Positions 1 through 6,896 of a stretch of DNA of 16,666 nucleotides are shown piece by piece; position 1 is the first letter of the stretch, and the number at the start of each line of letters is the position of its first letter. The stretch is from an uncultured Prevotella sp. GTDB taxonomy: Bacteria; Bacteroidota; Bacteroidia; Bacteroidales; Bacteroidaceae. The stretch covers positions 1 to 16,666 of the forward strand of contig CAAGSA010000111.1 of assembly GCA_900772835.1 (NCBI GenBank). Direction: 5' to 3'. The position numbers and the translations under genes were made by a program. Below the pieces are notes generated by a model, which was not told the DNA's origin, did not search any database, and saw nothing but the letters and a program-made list of their open reading frames with translations.

Positions 1-4
1 ACGA

Positions 5-547
5 ATGAAAAAAGAAATAATTATATCAGGATTCGGCGGTCAGGGTGTGCTTTCTATGGGTAAGATTCTTGCTTACTCTGGACTTATGGAGGACAAGGAG
101 GTTACTTGGATGCCTGCATACGGACCTGAACAGCGTGGTGGTACTGCCAACGTAACAGTTATCGTTAGCGACGAGCGTATCTCTTCGCCTGTACTCAGCA
201 AGTTTGACATAGCCATTGTTCTCAACCAGCCTTCGCTCGACAAGTTCGAGTCTCGCGTTAAGCCGGGCGGTATCCTCATTTATGAGGGCAACGGTATCAT
301 CAATCCTCCAACCCGCAAGGACATCGAGGTTTACCGTATCGACGCTATGGACAAGGCCGCTGAGCTGAAGAACACAAAGGTGTTCAACATGATTGTGCTC
401 GGCGGTATGCTCAGCGTATCTCCTGTTGTTAGTGAAAAGGGTGTTGAGAAGGCTCTCTTCAAGACATTGCCTGAGCGTCACCACAAGCTCATTCCTCTGA
501 ATATGGATGCTATCAAGGTGGGTGGTGACATTATGCAGAAGCAGTAA
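5..547 (+). CDS. korC: 2-oxoacid:ferredoxin oxidoreductase, gamma subunit
   Basis: 180 residues, the usual size for the separate gamma subunit of 2-oxoacid:ferredoxin oxidoreductases, which oxidatively decarboxylate 2-oxoacids to acyl-CoA and reduce ferredoxin in the cytoplasm. Visible family signatures are the N-terminal glycine-rich GFGGQG at residues 9-14 and the PEQRGGTANV segment at about 41-50. The catalytic thiamine-binding alpha and beta subunits are not in the window and are expected just upstream, because the ATG is only four bases from the left edge. The gene ends at a strong terminator, so it is probably last in its operon. The substrate (2-oxoglutarate, pyruvate or branched-chain 2-oxoacid) cannot be read from this subunit alone, so the symbol is provisional; family assignment is secure. 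Confidence 0.9.
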   Translation: MKKEIIISGFGGQGVLSMGKILAYSGLMEDKEVTWMPAYGPEQRGGTANVTVIVSDERISSPVLSKFDIAIVLNQPSLDKFESRVKPGGILIYEGNGIINPPTRKDIEVYRIDAMDKAAELKNTKVFNMIVLGGMLSVSPVVSEKGVEKALFKTLPERHHKLIPLNMDAIKVGGDIMQKQ

Positions 548-573
548 TGTAGATTTTGATATTTGATATATCG

Positions 574-613
574 GGTGCATCAAGAGCATAAGGTTTCTTG
601 ATGCACCTTTTTT
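574..613 (+). terminator. Rho-independent terminator after the oxidoreductase gamma subunit
   Basis: A perfect 12-bp stem (574-585 with 596-607) and a 10-base loop are followed at once by six T residues (608-613). It lies 26 bases after the stop codon of the gamma subunit. The minus-strand side has no T tract, so it reads as unidirectional. Confidence 0.9.
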
Positions 614-706
614 ATTCTCTTGCTATTCCGCTTTTGGAATGGTTTTTTGTTGGAATTTCTCTGTAGATTGGGGATGGGAAAGGACTTGTCCCAATGGTTT
701 AGTGTG

Positions 707-732
707 GGACGAGGCACAATCTAGCCTCGTCC
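707..732 (-). terminator. Hairpin at the 3' end of the flippase gene
   Basis: A perfect 8-bp stem (707-714 with 725-732) with a 10-base loop begins at the last base of the flippase stop codon. No T tract follows on the minus strand, so it is not a canonical intrinsic terminator. It may be an RNA 3'-end stabiliser or a Rho-dependent end. Confidence 0.4.
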
Positions 733-2219
733 TACAGTCTAAGCTTGCTGCGCAGCGATGACAGCAGCGCGGTTTTGCGGTTCAGTATAAGCAGCGAAAC
801 GGCAAGACTTGCCACCGACAGCATAATGCACACAGTCCAGTAGAGAATGCCACTGGTGAGTTGTGATATGGCGTATGTTGCCACGCCTATCGGCAGCTGT
901 GCTCCGGCAAGGAGCATGGTGCTTCGCGAGATGCGGTAGGAATATTTGTGTCGCACGAGTAGTGTTATAATGACGAAGTCGATTACGGAAGTGGCGAGCA
1001 GGGCATATCCCGAGCCTATAAGTCCGAAGCGGCTGAACATCACATACATCATAACGATGAGCACCACGGCGTACGAGCCTTCAAGAAAGAGATATGAGCG
1101 CGAGTCGCCCCTTGCCAGCGGTATGTAGGCCAGCGGCAGCTTCAGAGCGCGCAGATACATGGCGAGCACCGTCACCTGCACCATCGGCAGCACGGCGTTG
1201 AACTTGCTGCTGAAGAGCAGCGGTATGATTATTGGCAGGAAGGTGATGAATGCCGTGAGCATAGGCGAGATGAGCAGCAGCGACACCTCCACCTGCTTGT
1301 TGGCAATGTCGTTGCGTCCCTCCACATCGTTGGCGCCTATCGATGACAGGCGTGGGAAATAGTCCGTCTCCATTGCCGAGAACACCAGTCCGCCATATAC
1401 CAGTGTAATCATGTATCCGGCGTTGAACAGTCCCACGGTGTCGAGCGATCCAGCGTTGTTCAGATAGAGTCTGATAACGAATTCCGTTCCGCTGCCGAAC
1501 ACGCTTGCCAGTAGGAAGGCTATGCCCAGCCGCAGCATAGTGTTGCCTCGCCGCAGCACTCTCCTGCTGAACGACAGTCTCAGCGGAAACCGCTGGCAGG
1601 AGTTGTAGAGCGTGAATACCGTCTGTACGGTTGTAAGCAGCAGGAATGATGGAATGATGCCCCTCATGCCGTAATAATAGAACAGTGGGATGGAGACAAC
1701 CACTGCTGCTGCCACATTGAACACCGACACCTTTGCTATCTGCTTCAGCATCCTCACGCCTTTCATTATCGCGAGTTCGCCGGTGTTTATCGCCATCATG
1801 CCAATCATGGGCGACAGGGCGGCGAAGTCCCACGTATGCGAGTCGTCGTCGAATGTCCACATACTCAGCTGCCGGCATAACAGCAGGCATAGCAGAGTGC
1901 CGAACACTGCGAATATTACGCTCAGCGAGCGTATCAGCTTCACGGTTTCGCGCAGCCTCGTTGAACTTACGCCGCTGTCGAATTCCTCCGACACGTTTTT
2001 CACTCCGCTCATCGACAGACCGAAGCTTGTTCCGTTTGATATGAGTGTGGTGGTGGAATTATACAGTGATATCAGTCCCATTCCGGCAGGACCGAGCAGC
2101 AGCGCCACAAGTTTGTTGCGCACCAGTCCCATCAGGATGTTCAACCCCTGCACACTGCCGAAGATGCTTGTGTATTTCAGGGTATGCCTATAACTGTTGT
2201 CGTTATTGTATTTTTCCAT
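732..2219 (-). CDS. Polysaccharide / O-antigen flippase, polytopic membrane protein
   Basis: 495 residues with about 12-14 hydrophobic segments along the whole length, the size and layout of the Wzx-type branch of the MOP exporter superfamily. The N-terminal stretch (about residues 20-60: conserved lysine and arginine, then LLGPAGMGLISLYNS) is typical of Bacteroidota O-antigen translocases. Expected role is moving undecaprenyl-linked oligosaccharide repeat units across the inner membrane for O-antigen, capsule or exopolysaccharide assembly. It diverges from a family-2 glycosyltransferase, which fits a surface-glycan function, but no polymerase or initiating sugar transferase is in the window, so this is a small or split locus. 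No good TAnnTTTG box was found upstream; the best candidate at 2260-2267 (minus) has one mismatch and lacks a convincing -33 element. A MATE-like multidrug role is less likely. Confidence 0.85.
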   Translation of the reverse strand: MEKYNNDNSYRHTLKYTSIFGSVQGLNILMGLVRNKLVALLLGPAGMGLISLYNSTTTLISNGTSFGLSMSGVKNVSEEFDSGVSSTRLRETVKLIRSLSVIFAVFGTLLCLLLCRQLSMWTFDDDSHTWDFAALSPMIGMMAINTGELAIMKGVRMLKQIAKVSVFNVAAAVVVSIPLFYYYGMRGIIPSFLLLTTVQTVFTLYNSCQRFPLRLSFSRRVLRRGNTMLRLGIAFLLASVFGSGTEFVIRLYLNNAGSLDTVGLFNAGYMITLVYGGLVFSAMETDYFPRLSSIGANDVEGRNDIANKQVEVSLLLISPMLTAFITFLPIIIPLLFSSKFNAVLPMVQVTVLAMYLRALKLPLAYIPLARGDSRSYLFLEGSYAVVLIVMMYVMFSRFGLIGSGYALLATSVIDFVIITLLVRHKYSYRISRSTMLLAGAQLPIGVATYAISQLTSGILYWTVCIMLSVASLAVSLLILNRKTALLSSLRSKLRL

Positions 2220-2438
2220 GATTACATCTTCTAAACGCGGTTATTCTGTTTTTATTGCATAAAATTAACTGAAATATAACAATTTTGTATTCTCCTTCTC
2301 CTACACACGCGTGCATTATTCTGATTTAGCCTCTCTTTTTCCGTTTCTGTGCCAGTTCGTTTCTTTCTTCTACATAGGTTAATGCTTTTCCTAATCGTAT
2401 GCATGACGGATATTAAAAAGCGTATTGACAAACCGCAA

Positions 2439-2592
2439 CTGTACCGTTTGCGATTCATAACTATGCCGTTTACAATGCGTAAGTGTGCCGTTTGTGATTC
2501 ATAACTATGCCGTTTACAATGCGTAAGTGTGCCGTTTGTGATTCATAACTATGCCATTTACAATGCGTAAGTGTGCCGTTTGCGATGCGTAA
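2439..2592. repeat. Seven tandem 22-bp units, alternating two subtypes
   Basis: Seven contiguous 22-bp units start at 2439, 2461, 2483, 2505, 2527, 2549 and 2571. All share the core TGCCGTTT (TACCGTTT in unit 1, TGCCATTT in unit 6) followed by a variable middle and a terminal TAA. Odd units 3 and 5 read GTGTGCCGTTTGTGATTC plus ATAA; even units 2, 4 and 6 begin CTATGCC and end ACAATGCGTAA, so the array is also a 44-bp repeat. Units 2 and 4 are identical, and units 3 and 5 are identical. There are no unique spacers. The 22-base period is close to two helical turns, so every core lies on the same face of the DNA, but a protein-binding role is inference. Confidence 0.95.
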
Positions 2593-2648
2593 GTGGATGG
2601 GTTGCTACTGCAAATGTGCGGATTGTATTTAAGAAATAGCGTTTTTTA

Positions 2649-2680
2649 TTTCATTCTCCACTTGATTTGCATTATCTTTG
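2649..2680 (+). promoter_or_regulatory. Bacteroidota-type promoter of the glycosyltransferase gene
   Basis: The -7 box TATCTTTG at 2673-2680 matches TAnnTTTG exactly. Twenty bases upstream is TTTC at 2649-2652, three of four matches to the -33 TTTG. By analogy with characterised Bacteroides promoters, transcription should start about 4-8 bases after the box, at or next to the ATG at 2685. Confidence 0.6.
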
Positions 2681-2684
2681 CATC

Positions 2685-3635
2685 ATGGTTCAGAATAACA
2701 ATACAGCTTTACAGCCGCTCGTGAGTTTTATAATCACGGCATATAATCTTCCGGCAGAAAGGCTGACGGAATGTGTTGACAGTGTGCTTCGCCTCTCTCT
2801 GCGCAGCGGCGAGCGCGAGGTAATCTTGGTTGACGATGGGTCAGCCGGGTGCCTGCTTGCAGGAATGATGCCTGCTGCCGACAGCATAATCTATGTGCGC
2901 CAGCCGAACGGCGGCACTGGGGCGGCACGCAATATGGGACTGCGTCTTGCCACGGGACGCTACATCCAGTTTGTCGACGGTGAGGATATGCTGCTGAGCG
3001 AGGCTTATGAGCATTGCATAGATATCGTGAGATACAACCATCCTGACATCGTGACGTTCAGCTCCGGCACCACGCCCGAGGGCAGGAACGACTATGAGGA
3101 CGAGGCTCCCACCGATGGTTCGCGCCTCGTGAAGCACAACAGTCTGGAGGCGAGCCCATGGGGCTATGTTTTCTCGCGGCGCATACTGACGGGGCTGCGC
3201 TTCAATGCCGACTGCTATGCCGACGATGAGTTTACCACGCTGCTCTTCCTGCGCGCCGAGAAGGTGTACAGCACTTCGTCGGTGGCATACTGCTGCCGCC
3301 GTCCGCCGGTGAAGATTGACCGTACCGACCTGAAGGCGATAGTCAAGCGGCTCGACGATGCCGAGTCGCTGGTGCTGCGTCTGCACGACCTGCTCGACAC
3401 GCTGTCGGCCGACGACCGTTCGGCATTGCAGCGCCGTGTGGCGGAGCTCACGATGAACTATATCATAAACACAATACGCTGGACCCGCTCCTCGCGCCAG
3501 CTTCTCATGCGCGTGGAACGGCTCGAGCAACTGGGACTCTTCCCCTTGCCCGACCGCAGCTATTCGAAGAAATACGTGCTCTTCAACAAACTGAGCCGCA
3601 GTTCGCTGGTGCGCAAGATCCTGACCCGCCTTTAG
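2685..3635 (+). CDS. Family 2 glycosyltransferase (GT-A fold)
   Basis: 316 residues from the ATG at 2685. A TTG at 2667 is also in frame but lies next to and upstream of the -7 box, so it would not be transcribed. The N-terminal PLVSFIITAYN strand (11-21), VDDGS at 49-53 and the NGGTGAARNMGL segment (75-86) are hallmark GT2 nucleotide-sugar-binding features. The metal-binding DXD position reads VDGED at 97-101, and the acidic catalytic-base motif is probably YADDE at 178-182. The enzyme should transfer a sugar from a nucleotide sugar to a growing glycan at the cytoplasmic face of the inner membrane; donor and acceptor cannot be read. The C-terminal 110 residues are helical and positively charged, without membrane spans. 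It pairs with the divergent flippase. It is convergent with the phosphatase gene, 13 bases away, and a 5-bp CCGCC/GGCGG hairpin overlaps its stop codon. Confidence 0.88.
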   Translation: MVQNNNTALQPLVSFIITAYNLPAERLTECVDSVLRLSLRSGEREVILVDDGSAGCLLAGMMPAADSIIYVRQPNGGTGAARNMGLRLATGRYIQFVDGEDMLLSEAYEHCIDIVRYNHPDIVTFSSGTTPEGRNDYEDEAPTDGSRLVKHNSLEASPWGYVFSRRILTGLRFNADCYADDEFTTLLFLRAEKVYSTSSVAYCCRRPPVKIDRTDLKAIVKRLDDAESLVLRLHDLLDTLSADDRSALQRRVAELTMNYIINTIRWTRSSRQLLMRVERLEQLGLFPLPDRSYSKKYVLFNKLSRSSLVRKILTRL

Positions 3636-3648
3636 GCGGTGCGGGGCA

Positions 3649-4293
3649 TTATGACGGATAGATGTCGGCGGGTTCCTCTGCAAACGTCGTGGCACCGCAT
3701 TCCGTGAGGAAATCCTTGTCGCGGAAGCCCCACAACACGCTGATGCAGGGTATGCCCACGTTCTTTGCCGTGTTGAAGTCAACGTCGCTGTCGCCGATGT
3801 ATACGGCACCCTCCTTATCGGCACCGAGCATGCGCAGTGCCTCTATCACCGTGTCGGGAGCCGGTTTCTTGCGTATGTTCTCGCGCTCGCCGATGGCCAC
3901 GCTTACGTATTTGCCGAAGAAATGGTGTACCAGCTCCTGGGTGGCGTCGTAGAACTTGTTGCTCACCACGGCGATGTTCTTGCCGCCGGCCTTCAGTCTT
4001 GCCAGCAGTTCCGGTATTCCGGGGTAGGGCAAAGTGGTGTCGAGCCCGTGTTCAAGGTAGTGGGCGCGGAAGATGGCGAATGCCTTCTCGAACAGAGGGT
4101 TGTTTTCGCCGCCCTCAATGGCGCGCTCCATCAGCTTGCGCACGCCGTTTCCCACGAAGCGACGCACGTCGTCGGTGCTGTGCTCCGGCAGCCCTACGCT
4201 GCGCAGCGCATAGTTTGTGCTCGCGGCAAGGTCGTCGAGAGTGTTGAGCAGCGTGCCGTCGAGGTCAAAGATGTAAGTGTTGTATTCTTTCAT
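3649..4293 (-). CDS. gph: HAD-superfamily phosphatase, phosphoglycolate phosphatase-like
   Basis: 214 residues, typical for the Gph/PGPase branch of HAD hydrolases. All four HAD motifs are visible: FDLDGT at 9-14 (nucleophile D10, acid D12), SNK at 111-113 (motif II), K143 in the KKPAP segment (motif III) and GDSDVD at 167-172 (motif IV Mg2+ ligands). A helical cap domain lies between motifs I and II. The closest named role is removal of 2-phosphoglycolate, a by-product of DNA end repair, but HAD substrate ranges are broad and pyrophosphatase or sugar-phosphatase activity is possible. It diverges from rlmD with its own promoter, and the 3' end converges on the glycosyltransferase. Confidence 0.85.
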   Translation of the reverse strand: MKEYNTYIFDLDGTLLNTLDDLAASTNYALRSVGLPEHSTDDVRRFVGNGVRKLMERAIEGGENNPLFEKAFAIFRAHYLEHGLDTTLPYPGIPELLARLKAGGKNIAVVSNKFYDATQELVHHFFGKYVSVAIGERENIRKKPAPDTVIEALRMLGADKEGAVYIGDSDVDFNTAKNVGIPCISVLWGFRDKDFLTECGATTFAEEPADIYPS

Positions 4294-4315
4294 TACTGTC
4301 GTTTTTATTGAGCTG

Positions 4316-4347
4316 CAAAAGTATTTAATTTATTCCATATATAAAAA
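4316..4347 (-). promoter_or_regulatory. Promoter of the HAD phosphatase gene
   Basis: On the minus strand the box TACTTTTG (4323-4316) matches TAnnTTTG, and it is followed by CAGC. A TTTT (4347-4344) lies 20 bases upstream as an imperfect -33 element. The predicted start is about 20 bases before the ATG at 4293. Confidence 0.65.
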
Positions 4348-4351
4348 AATA

Positions 4352-4383
4352 TTTGCTGAAAGGCAGCATTTATTGTAACTTTG
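4352..4383 (+). promoter_or_regulatory. Promoter of rlmD
   Basis: TTTG at 4352-4355, a 20-base spacer and TAACTTTG at 4376-4383 match both Bacteroidota promoter elements. It is back-to-back with the phosphatase promoter; the two -33 elements are only four bases apart, so one regulator or nucleoid protein could affect both. The leader to the ATG at 4479 is about 90 bases. Confidence 0.8.
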
Positions 4384-4478
4384 CACCCTAATTGGCGGCA
4401 GCCGTAGAGCGCGGAGAAGCGGTTCGGTTGCCGGCATCAGCATTATTGACAACAAACAAATATAATAGAACAAGAAAG

Positions 4479-5897
4479 ATGGCAAGAAAGAAAAAACCGT
4501 TACCTGTGTTGGAAAACGTGACCATCACTGATTGTGCCGCTGAGGGTAAGGCCCTGGCGAGAGTGAACGATATGGTGGTGTTCGTGCCGTTCTGTGTGCC
4601 CGGCGACGTGGTGGACCTGCAGGTTAGGAAGAAGAAGCACAGCTATTGCGAGGCTGAGGTGATACGCTTCATAAAGAAGAGCGAAGTGAGGGAAGAGCCG
4701 TTCTGCAGTCATTTCGGCATTTGCGGAGGCTGCAAATGGCAGAATCTGCCTTACGCGAAGCAGCTCGAGATGAAGCAGGCGCAGGTGGAACAGCAGCTGC
4801 GCCGCATAGGAAAGGTAGAGCTGCCGGAGTTCAACCCCATTCTCGGTTCGGTGAAGACGCGCGAGTACCGCAACAAACTCGAGTTCGGCTGCTCCAACAA
4901 GCGCTGGATGACGCGCGAAGAGATAGCCACAGGCGAGCCGGCGGGTGAGATGCGTGCCATCGGCTTCCATATCACCGGAGCCTTCGACAAGATACTGCCC
5001 ATCAGCGCGTGCCATCTTATGGACGGGCTGCAGAATGAAATCCGCAACAGCATCCGCGACTATGCCATCGGCCACGACATGACGTTCTTCGACCTTCGCC
5101 AGCAGGTGGGTCTGCTGCGCGATGTGATGATACGCAACTCCAACACCGGGGAATGGATGGTGCTCGTGCAGTTCCACTATGACGAAGAGGGCGACCACGG
5201 GCGCGCCATGGGCCTTATGCAGCATCTTGCCGACAGCTTTCCGCAGATTACGTCGCTCCTGTATGTCGACAACCAGAAGTGCAACGACACCTTCGGCGAC
5301 CTGGAGCTCACCGTGTTCAAGGGCAACGACCATATCTACGAAACGATGGAAGACCTGCGCTTCAAGGTGGGGCCCAAGAGTTTCTATCAGACCAACACCG
5401 AACAGGCGTACCATCTCTATTCCGTGGCGCGCGATTTCGCTGCGCTCACCGGCGACGAAGTGGTTTACGACCTCTACACCGGCACCGGCACGATAGCCAA
5501 CTTCGTGGCGCGCAGGGCGCGCAAGGTGGTTGGCATCGAGTATGTGCCGGAGGCGATAGAGGACGCCAAGGTCAATTCCGAAATCAATGGCATCGGCAAC
5601 ACCGTGTTCTATGCCGGCGATATGAAGGACATACTGAATGATGAGTTCATCGCTGCCCACGGCAAGCCGGACGTTATCATCACCGATCCGCCGCGTGCCG
5701 GAATGCACCAGGATGTGGTAGACACCATATTGCGTGCTGAGCCGCGCCGTATAGTGTACGTGAGCTGCAACCCGGCAACGCAGGCACGCGACCTGCAGCT
5801 GCTCGATGCTAAATACAGAGTGGCGGCAGTGCAGCCCGTGGATATGTTCCCGCATACTCCCCACGTGGAGAATGTAGTGGCGCTGGAGATTAAGTAG
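4479..5897 (+). CDS. rlmD: 23S rRNA (uracil-5-)-methyltransferase, RlmD/RumA family
   Basis: 472 residues from the ATG at 4479, which follows an A-rich stretch. An in-frame TTG at 4392 lies at the predicted transcription start and would add a non-conserved extension, so it was rejected. Order of features: basic N-terminus, TRAM-like RNA-binding domain (about 10-70), a [4Fe-4S] cluster set C76-x5-C82-x2-C85 and distal C178, then the class I SAM-dependent domain with DLYTGTGT at 331-338, DPPRAG at 403-408, and catalytic C430 in YVSCNP. It methylates C5 of a uridine in 23S rRNA, U1939 for E. coli RlmD; Gram-positive relatives (RlmCD) act on more than one site, so the exact target here is inferred. 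Single-gene unit with its own promoter and terminator. Confidence 0.92.
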   Translation: MARKKKPLPVLENVTITDCAAEGKALARVNDMVVFVPFCVPGDVVDLQVRKKKHSYCEAEVIRFIKKSEVREEPFCSHFGICGGCKWQNLPYAKQLEMKQAQVEQQLRRIGKVELPEFNPILGSVKTREYRNKLEFGCSNKRWMTREEIATGEPAGEMRAIGFHITGAFDKILPISACHLMDGLQNEIRNSIRDYAIGHDMTFFDLRQQVGLLRDVMIRNSNTGEWMVLVQFHYDEEGDHGRAMGLMQHLADSFPQITSLLYVDNQKCNDTFGDLELTVFKGNDHIYETMEDLRFKVGPKSFYQTNTEQAYHLYSVARDFAALTGDEVVYDLYTGTGTIANFVARRARKVVGIEYVPEAIEDAKVNSEINGIGNTVFYAGDMKDILNDEFIAAHGKPDVIITDPPRAGMHQDVVDTILRAEPRRIVYVSCNPATQARDLQLLDAKYRVAAVQPVDMFPHTPHVENVVALEIK

Positions 5898-5922
5898 AGG
5901 CTTGTCTGTGAGGCATAAAAGC

Positions 5923-5964
5923 AAAACGGCTGAACCGATTGATAGCTTTCGGTTCAGCCGTTTT
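5923..5964. terminator. Bidirectional terminator between rlmD and the small-membrane-protein operon
   Basis: A perfect 16-bp stem, 5923-5938 with 5949-5964, with a 10-base loop; the outer four pairs are A-T so each strand ends its hairpin with TTTT. On the minus strand the run continues TTTTGCTTTTA. It should stop rlmD (+) and the convergent operon ending at 5997 (-). Confidence 0.92.
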
Positions 5965-5996
5965 CTGTTGTGGCGGGTCTCCGCGTTGTTGGCGGG

Positions 5997-6248
5997 TCAC
6001 CTCTTGAATTTTCTGTAGAGTTTCCAGGCGAAGAGCGCGCCGTCGAGTACGCCCACACCAGTGCTCATCACGGTCTGCAGGCTCAGCCCCTTATTCTTTC
6101 CGCGTTTCGGCTCCGGGCGGAACATTGAGTTCCACATCTCGCCTATGTCCTTCTGGTCCTTGCGTATCTGCTTCAGCAGTTCCTGCTTGCGCAGACTGAT
6201 GTCGTGCAGCGACTTGTAGTGCGCAGTGTTTTCAGTTTCGTTAGCCAT
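5997..6248 (-). CDS. Small conserved hypothetical protein, third gene of envelope trio
   Basis: 83 residues. The N-terminal half (about 1-42) is charged and helix-prone with a likely coiled coil, followed by a basic linker rich in Lys, Arg and Pro (about 43-56), then a weakly hydrophobic stretch with several Gly (about 58-76) and a basic end. I recognise no named domain. It starts four bases after the stop codon of the holin-like gene, so the two are almost certainly co-transcribed and probably translationally coupled. Proteins of this kind recur beside YtxH and holin-like genes in Bacteroidales; the role may be as a peripheral partner of the membrane protein. Function unknown. Confidence 0.8.
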   Translation of the reverse strand: MANETENTAHYKSLHDISLRKQELLKQIRKDQKDIGEMWNSMFRPEPKRGKNKGLSLQTVMSTGVGVLDGALFAWKLYRKFKR

Positions 6249-6252
6249 AATC

Positions 6253-6603
6253 TCAGTTCTCCATTAGCAATGCGGTTAGAAACTTCACGAGCGGCCTCTC
6301 TATCAGCTGCTTCTTGAACAGCAGGAAGACGATGAATGCCGCAAACCACAGTGCTGCCATGATGCACAATGCCCCGGCGTAGCCTATGAAGCTTGCCATT
6401 GCCACTGTGGCGGCGAGCGACAGGAATATGAGCACGAGTATGATGATGAATGCGAGCACGGCAACTATGATTAGTGCCGTGATCAGCCGCACCGTCTTGT
6501 CGATGGCCCCGAGTTTCAGGTATTCGCCCTGTAGCCCGATGTAGTGGCGCAGCTTCTCGATGAGCTTGCCTATGGTCTCTATGTTCTTGTCGCTTGAAAA
6601 CAT
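6253..6603 (-). CDS. Holin-like small integral membrane protein (phage-holin superfamily-like / DUF1469-like)
   Basis: 116 residues with an amphipathic N-terminal helix (about 1-35), two strong transmembrane helices (about 40-64 and 67-95) separated by a short turn with small residues (AATVAMASF), and a cationic then hydrophobic C-terminal tail. This matches the small two-span proteins labelled phage holin family in Bacteroidota genomes; these are chromosomal, are not tied to prophage, and there are no phage genes here. It is the middle gene of a three-gene operon, 30 bases after the YtxH-like gene. Inferred location is the inner membrane; cellular role not established. Confidence 0.8.
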   Translation of the reverse strand: MFSSDKNIETIGKLIEKLRHYIGLQGEYLKLGAIDKTVRLITALIIVAVLAFIIILVLIFLSLAATVAMASFIGYAGALCIMAALWFAAFIVFLLFKKQLIERPLVKFLTALLMEN

Positions 6604-6633
6604 TTCGCCTGTCTCCTATACCTTATACTCAAG

Positions 6634-6855
6634 TTATACCTCCTCGGCGTCGGCGGTGGCGTCCTTGATGTCGTCGGCAAGGTCGTCCATCTCCTTGCGT
6701 GTCAGCTTTATGCTGTGGCGCTTGCAGAAATCGTCGATGGCGTCGGTTATTTTCTCACGTGTATCGGTTCCCTTTTCGGGAGCCAGCAAAAGTCCGAGTG
6801 CAGTTCCGGCGAGAGCTCCGCCGAGGAATGCTCCAATGTAGCCTAATGTTTTCAT
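6634..6855 (-). CDS. YtxH-domain small membrane-anchored protein
   Basis: 73 residues: an N-terminal hydrophobic segment with small residues (GAFLGGALAGTALGLLLAP, about 8-26), then a charged helix with many Asp, Glu and Lys. The GxLxGxxLGLLLAPxxG pattern with the following TREKI is the signature of the YtxH family, which in Firmicutes includes general-stress proteins. It is first in the three-gene operon and follows a good promoter. A part in envelope or general stress is inferred from family naming only. Confidence 0.85.
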   Translation of the reverse strand: MKTLGYIGAFLGGALAGTALGLLLAPEKGTDTREKITDAIDDFCKRHSIKLTRKEMDDLADDIKDATADAEEV

Positions 6856-6896
6856 AATCTTCGATGTTTAAATTAAACGATATTGTTTTCTGAAAG

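Larger units (their letters stand above)
2220..2684. other. 465-base divergent intergenic region, apparently non-coding
   Basis: The region separates the divergent flippase and glycosyltransferase starts. Its flippase-proximal part (2220-2438) is AT-rich with no gene I can support; a 68-residue minus-strand frame at 2252-2458 is Arg/Lys-rich low complexity and runs into the repeats, so I do not call it. Positions 2439-2592 are a tandem repeat block and 2593-2684 carry the glycosyltransferase promoter. Confidence 0.7.

Noticed and set aside
2252..2458. 68-residue minus-strand Arg/Lys-rich frame
   Set aside because: It starts inside the repeat array, lacks a promoter or domain, and lies in the flippase upstream region.
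2439..2592. CRISPR array
   Set aside because: The repeats are directly contiguous with no unique spacers and no cas genes are present; this is a plain tandem repeat.
2841..3824. 327-residue minus-strand open frame opposite the glycosyltransferase
   Set aside because: It overlaps the GT2 gene and the 3' part of the phosphatase gene, and its composition is that of a shadow frame.
4392..4478. Upstream TTG start for rlmD
   Set aside because: It lies at the predicted transcription start and adds 29 residues absent from the family.
4500..5924. 474-residue minus-strand open frame opposite rlmD
   Set aside because: It is antisense to a gene with every RlmD motif intact. The frame stays open because of codon bias in rlmD, and the protein is His-rich with no recognisable domain.
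6253..6603. Prophage lysis holin
   Set aside because: No endolysin, capsid or integrase genes are nearby; the neighbours are a YtxH protein and a small coiled-coil protein.
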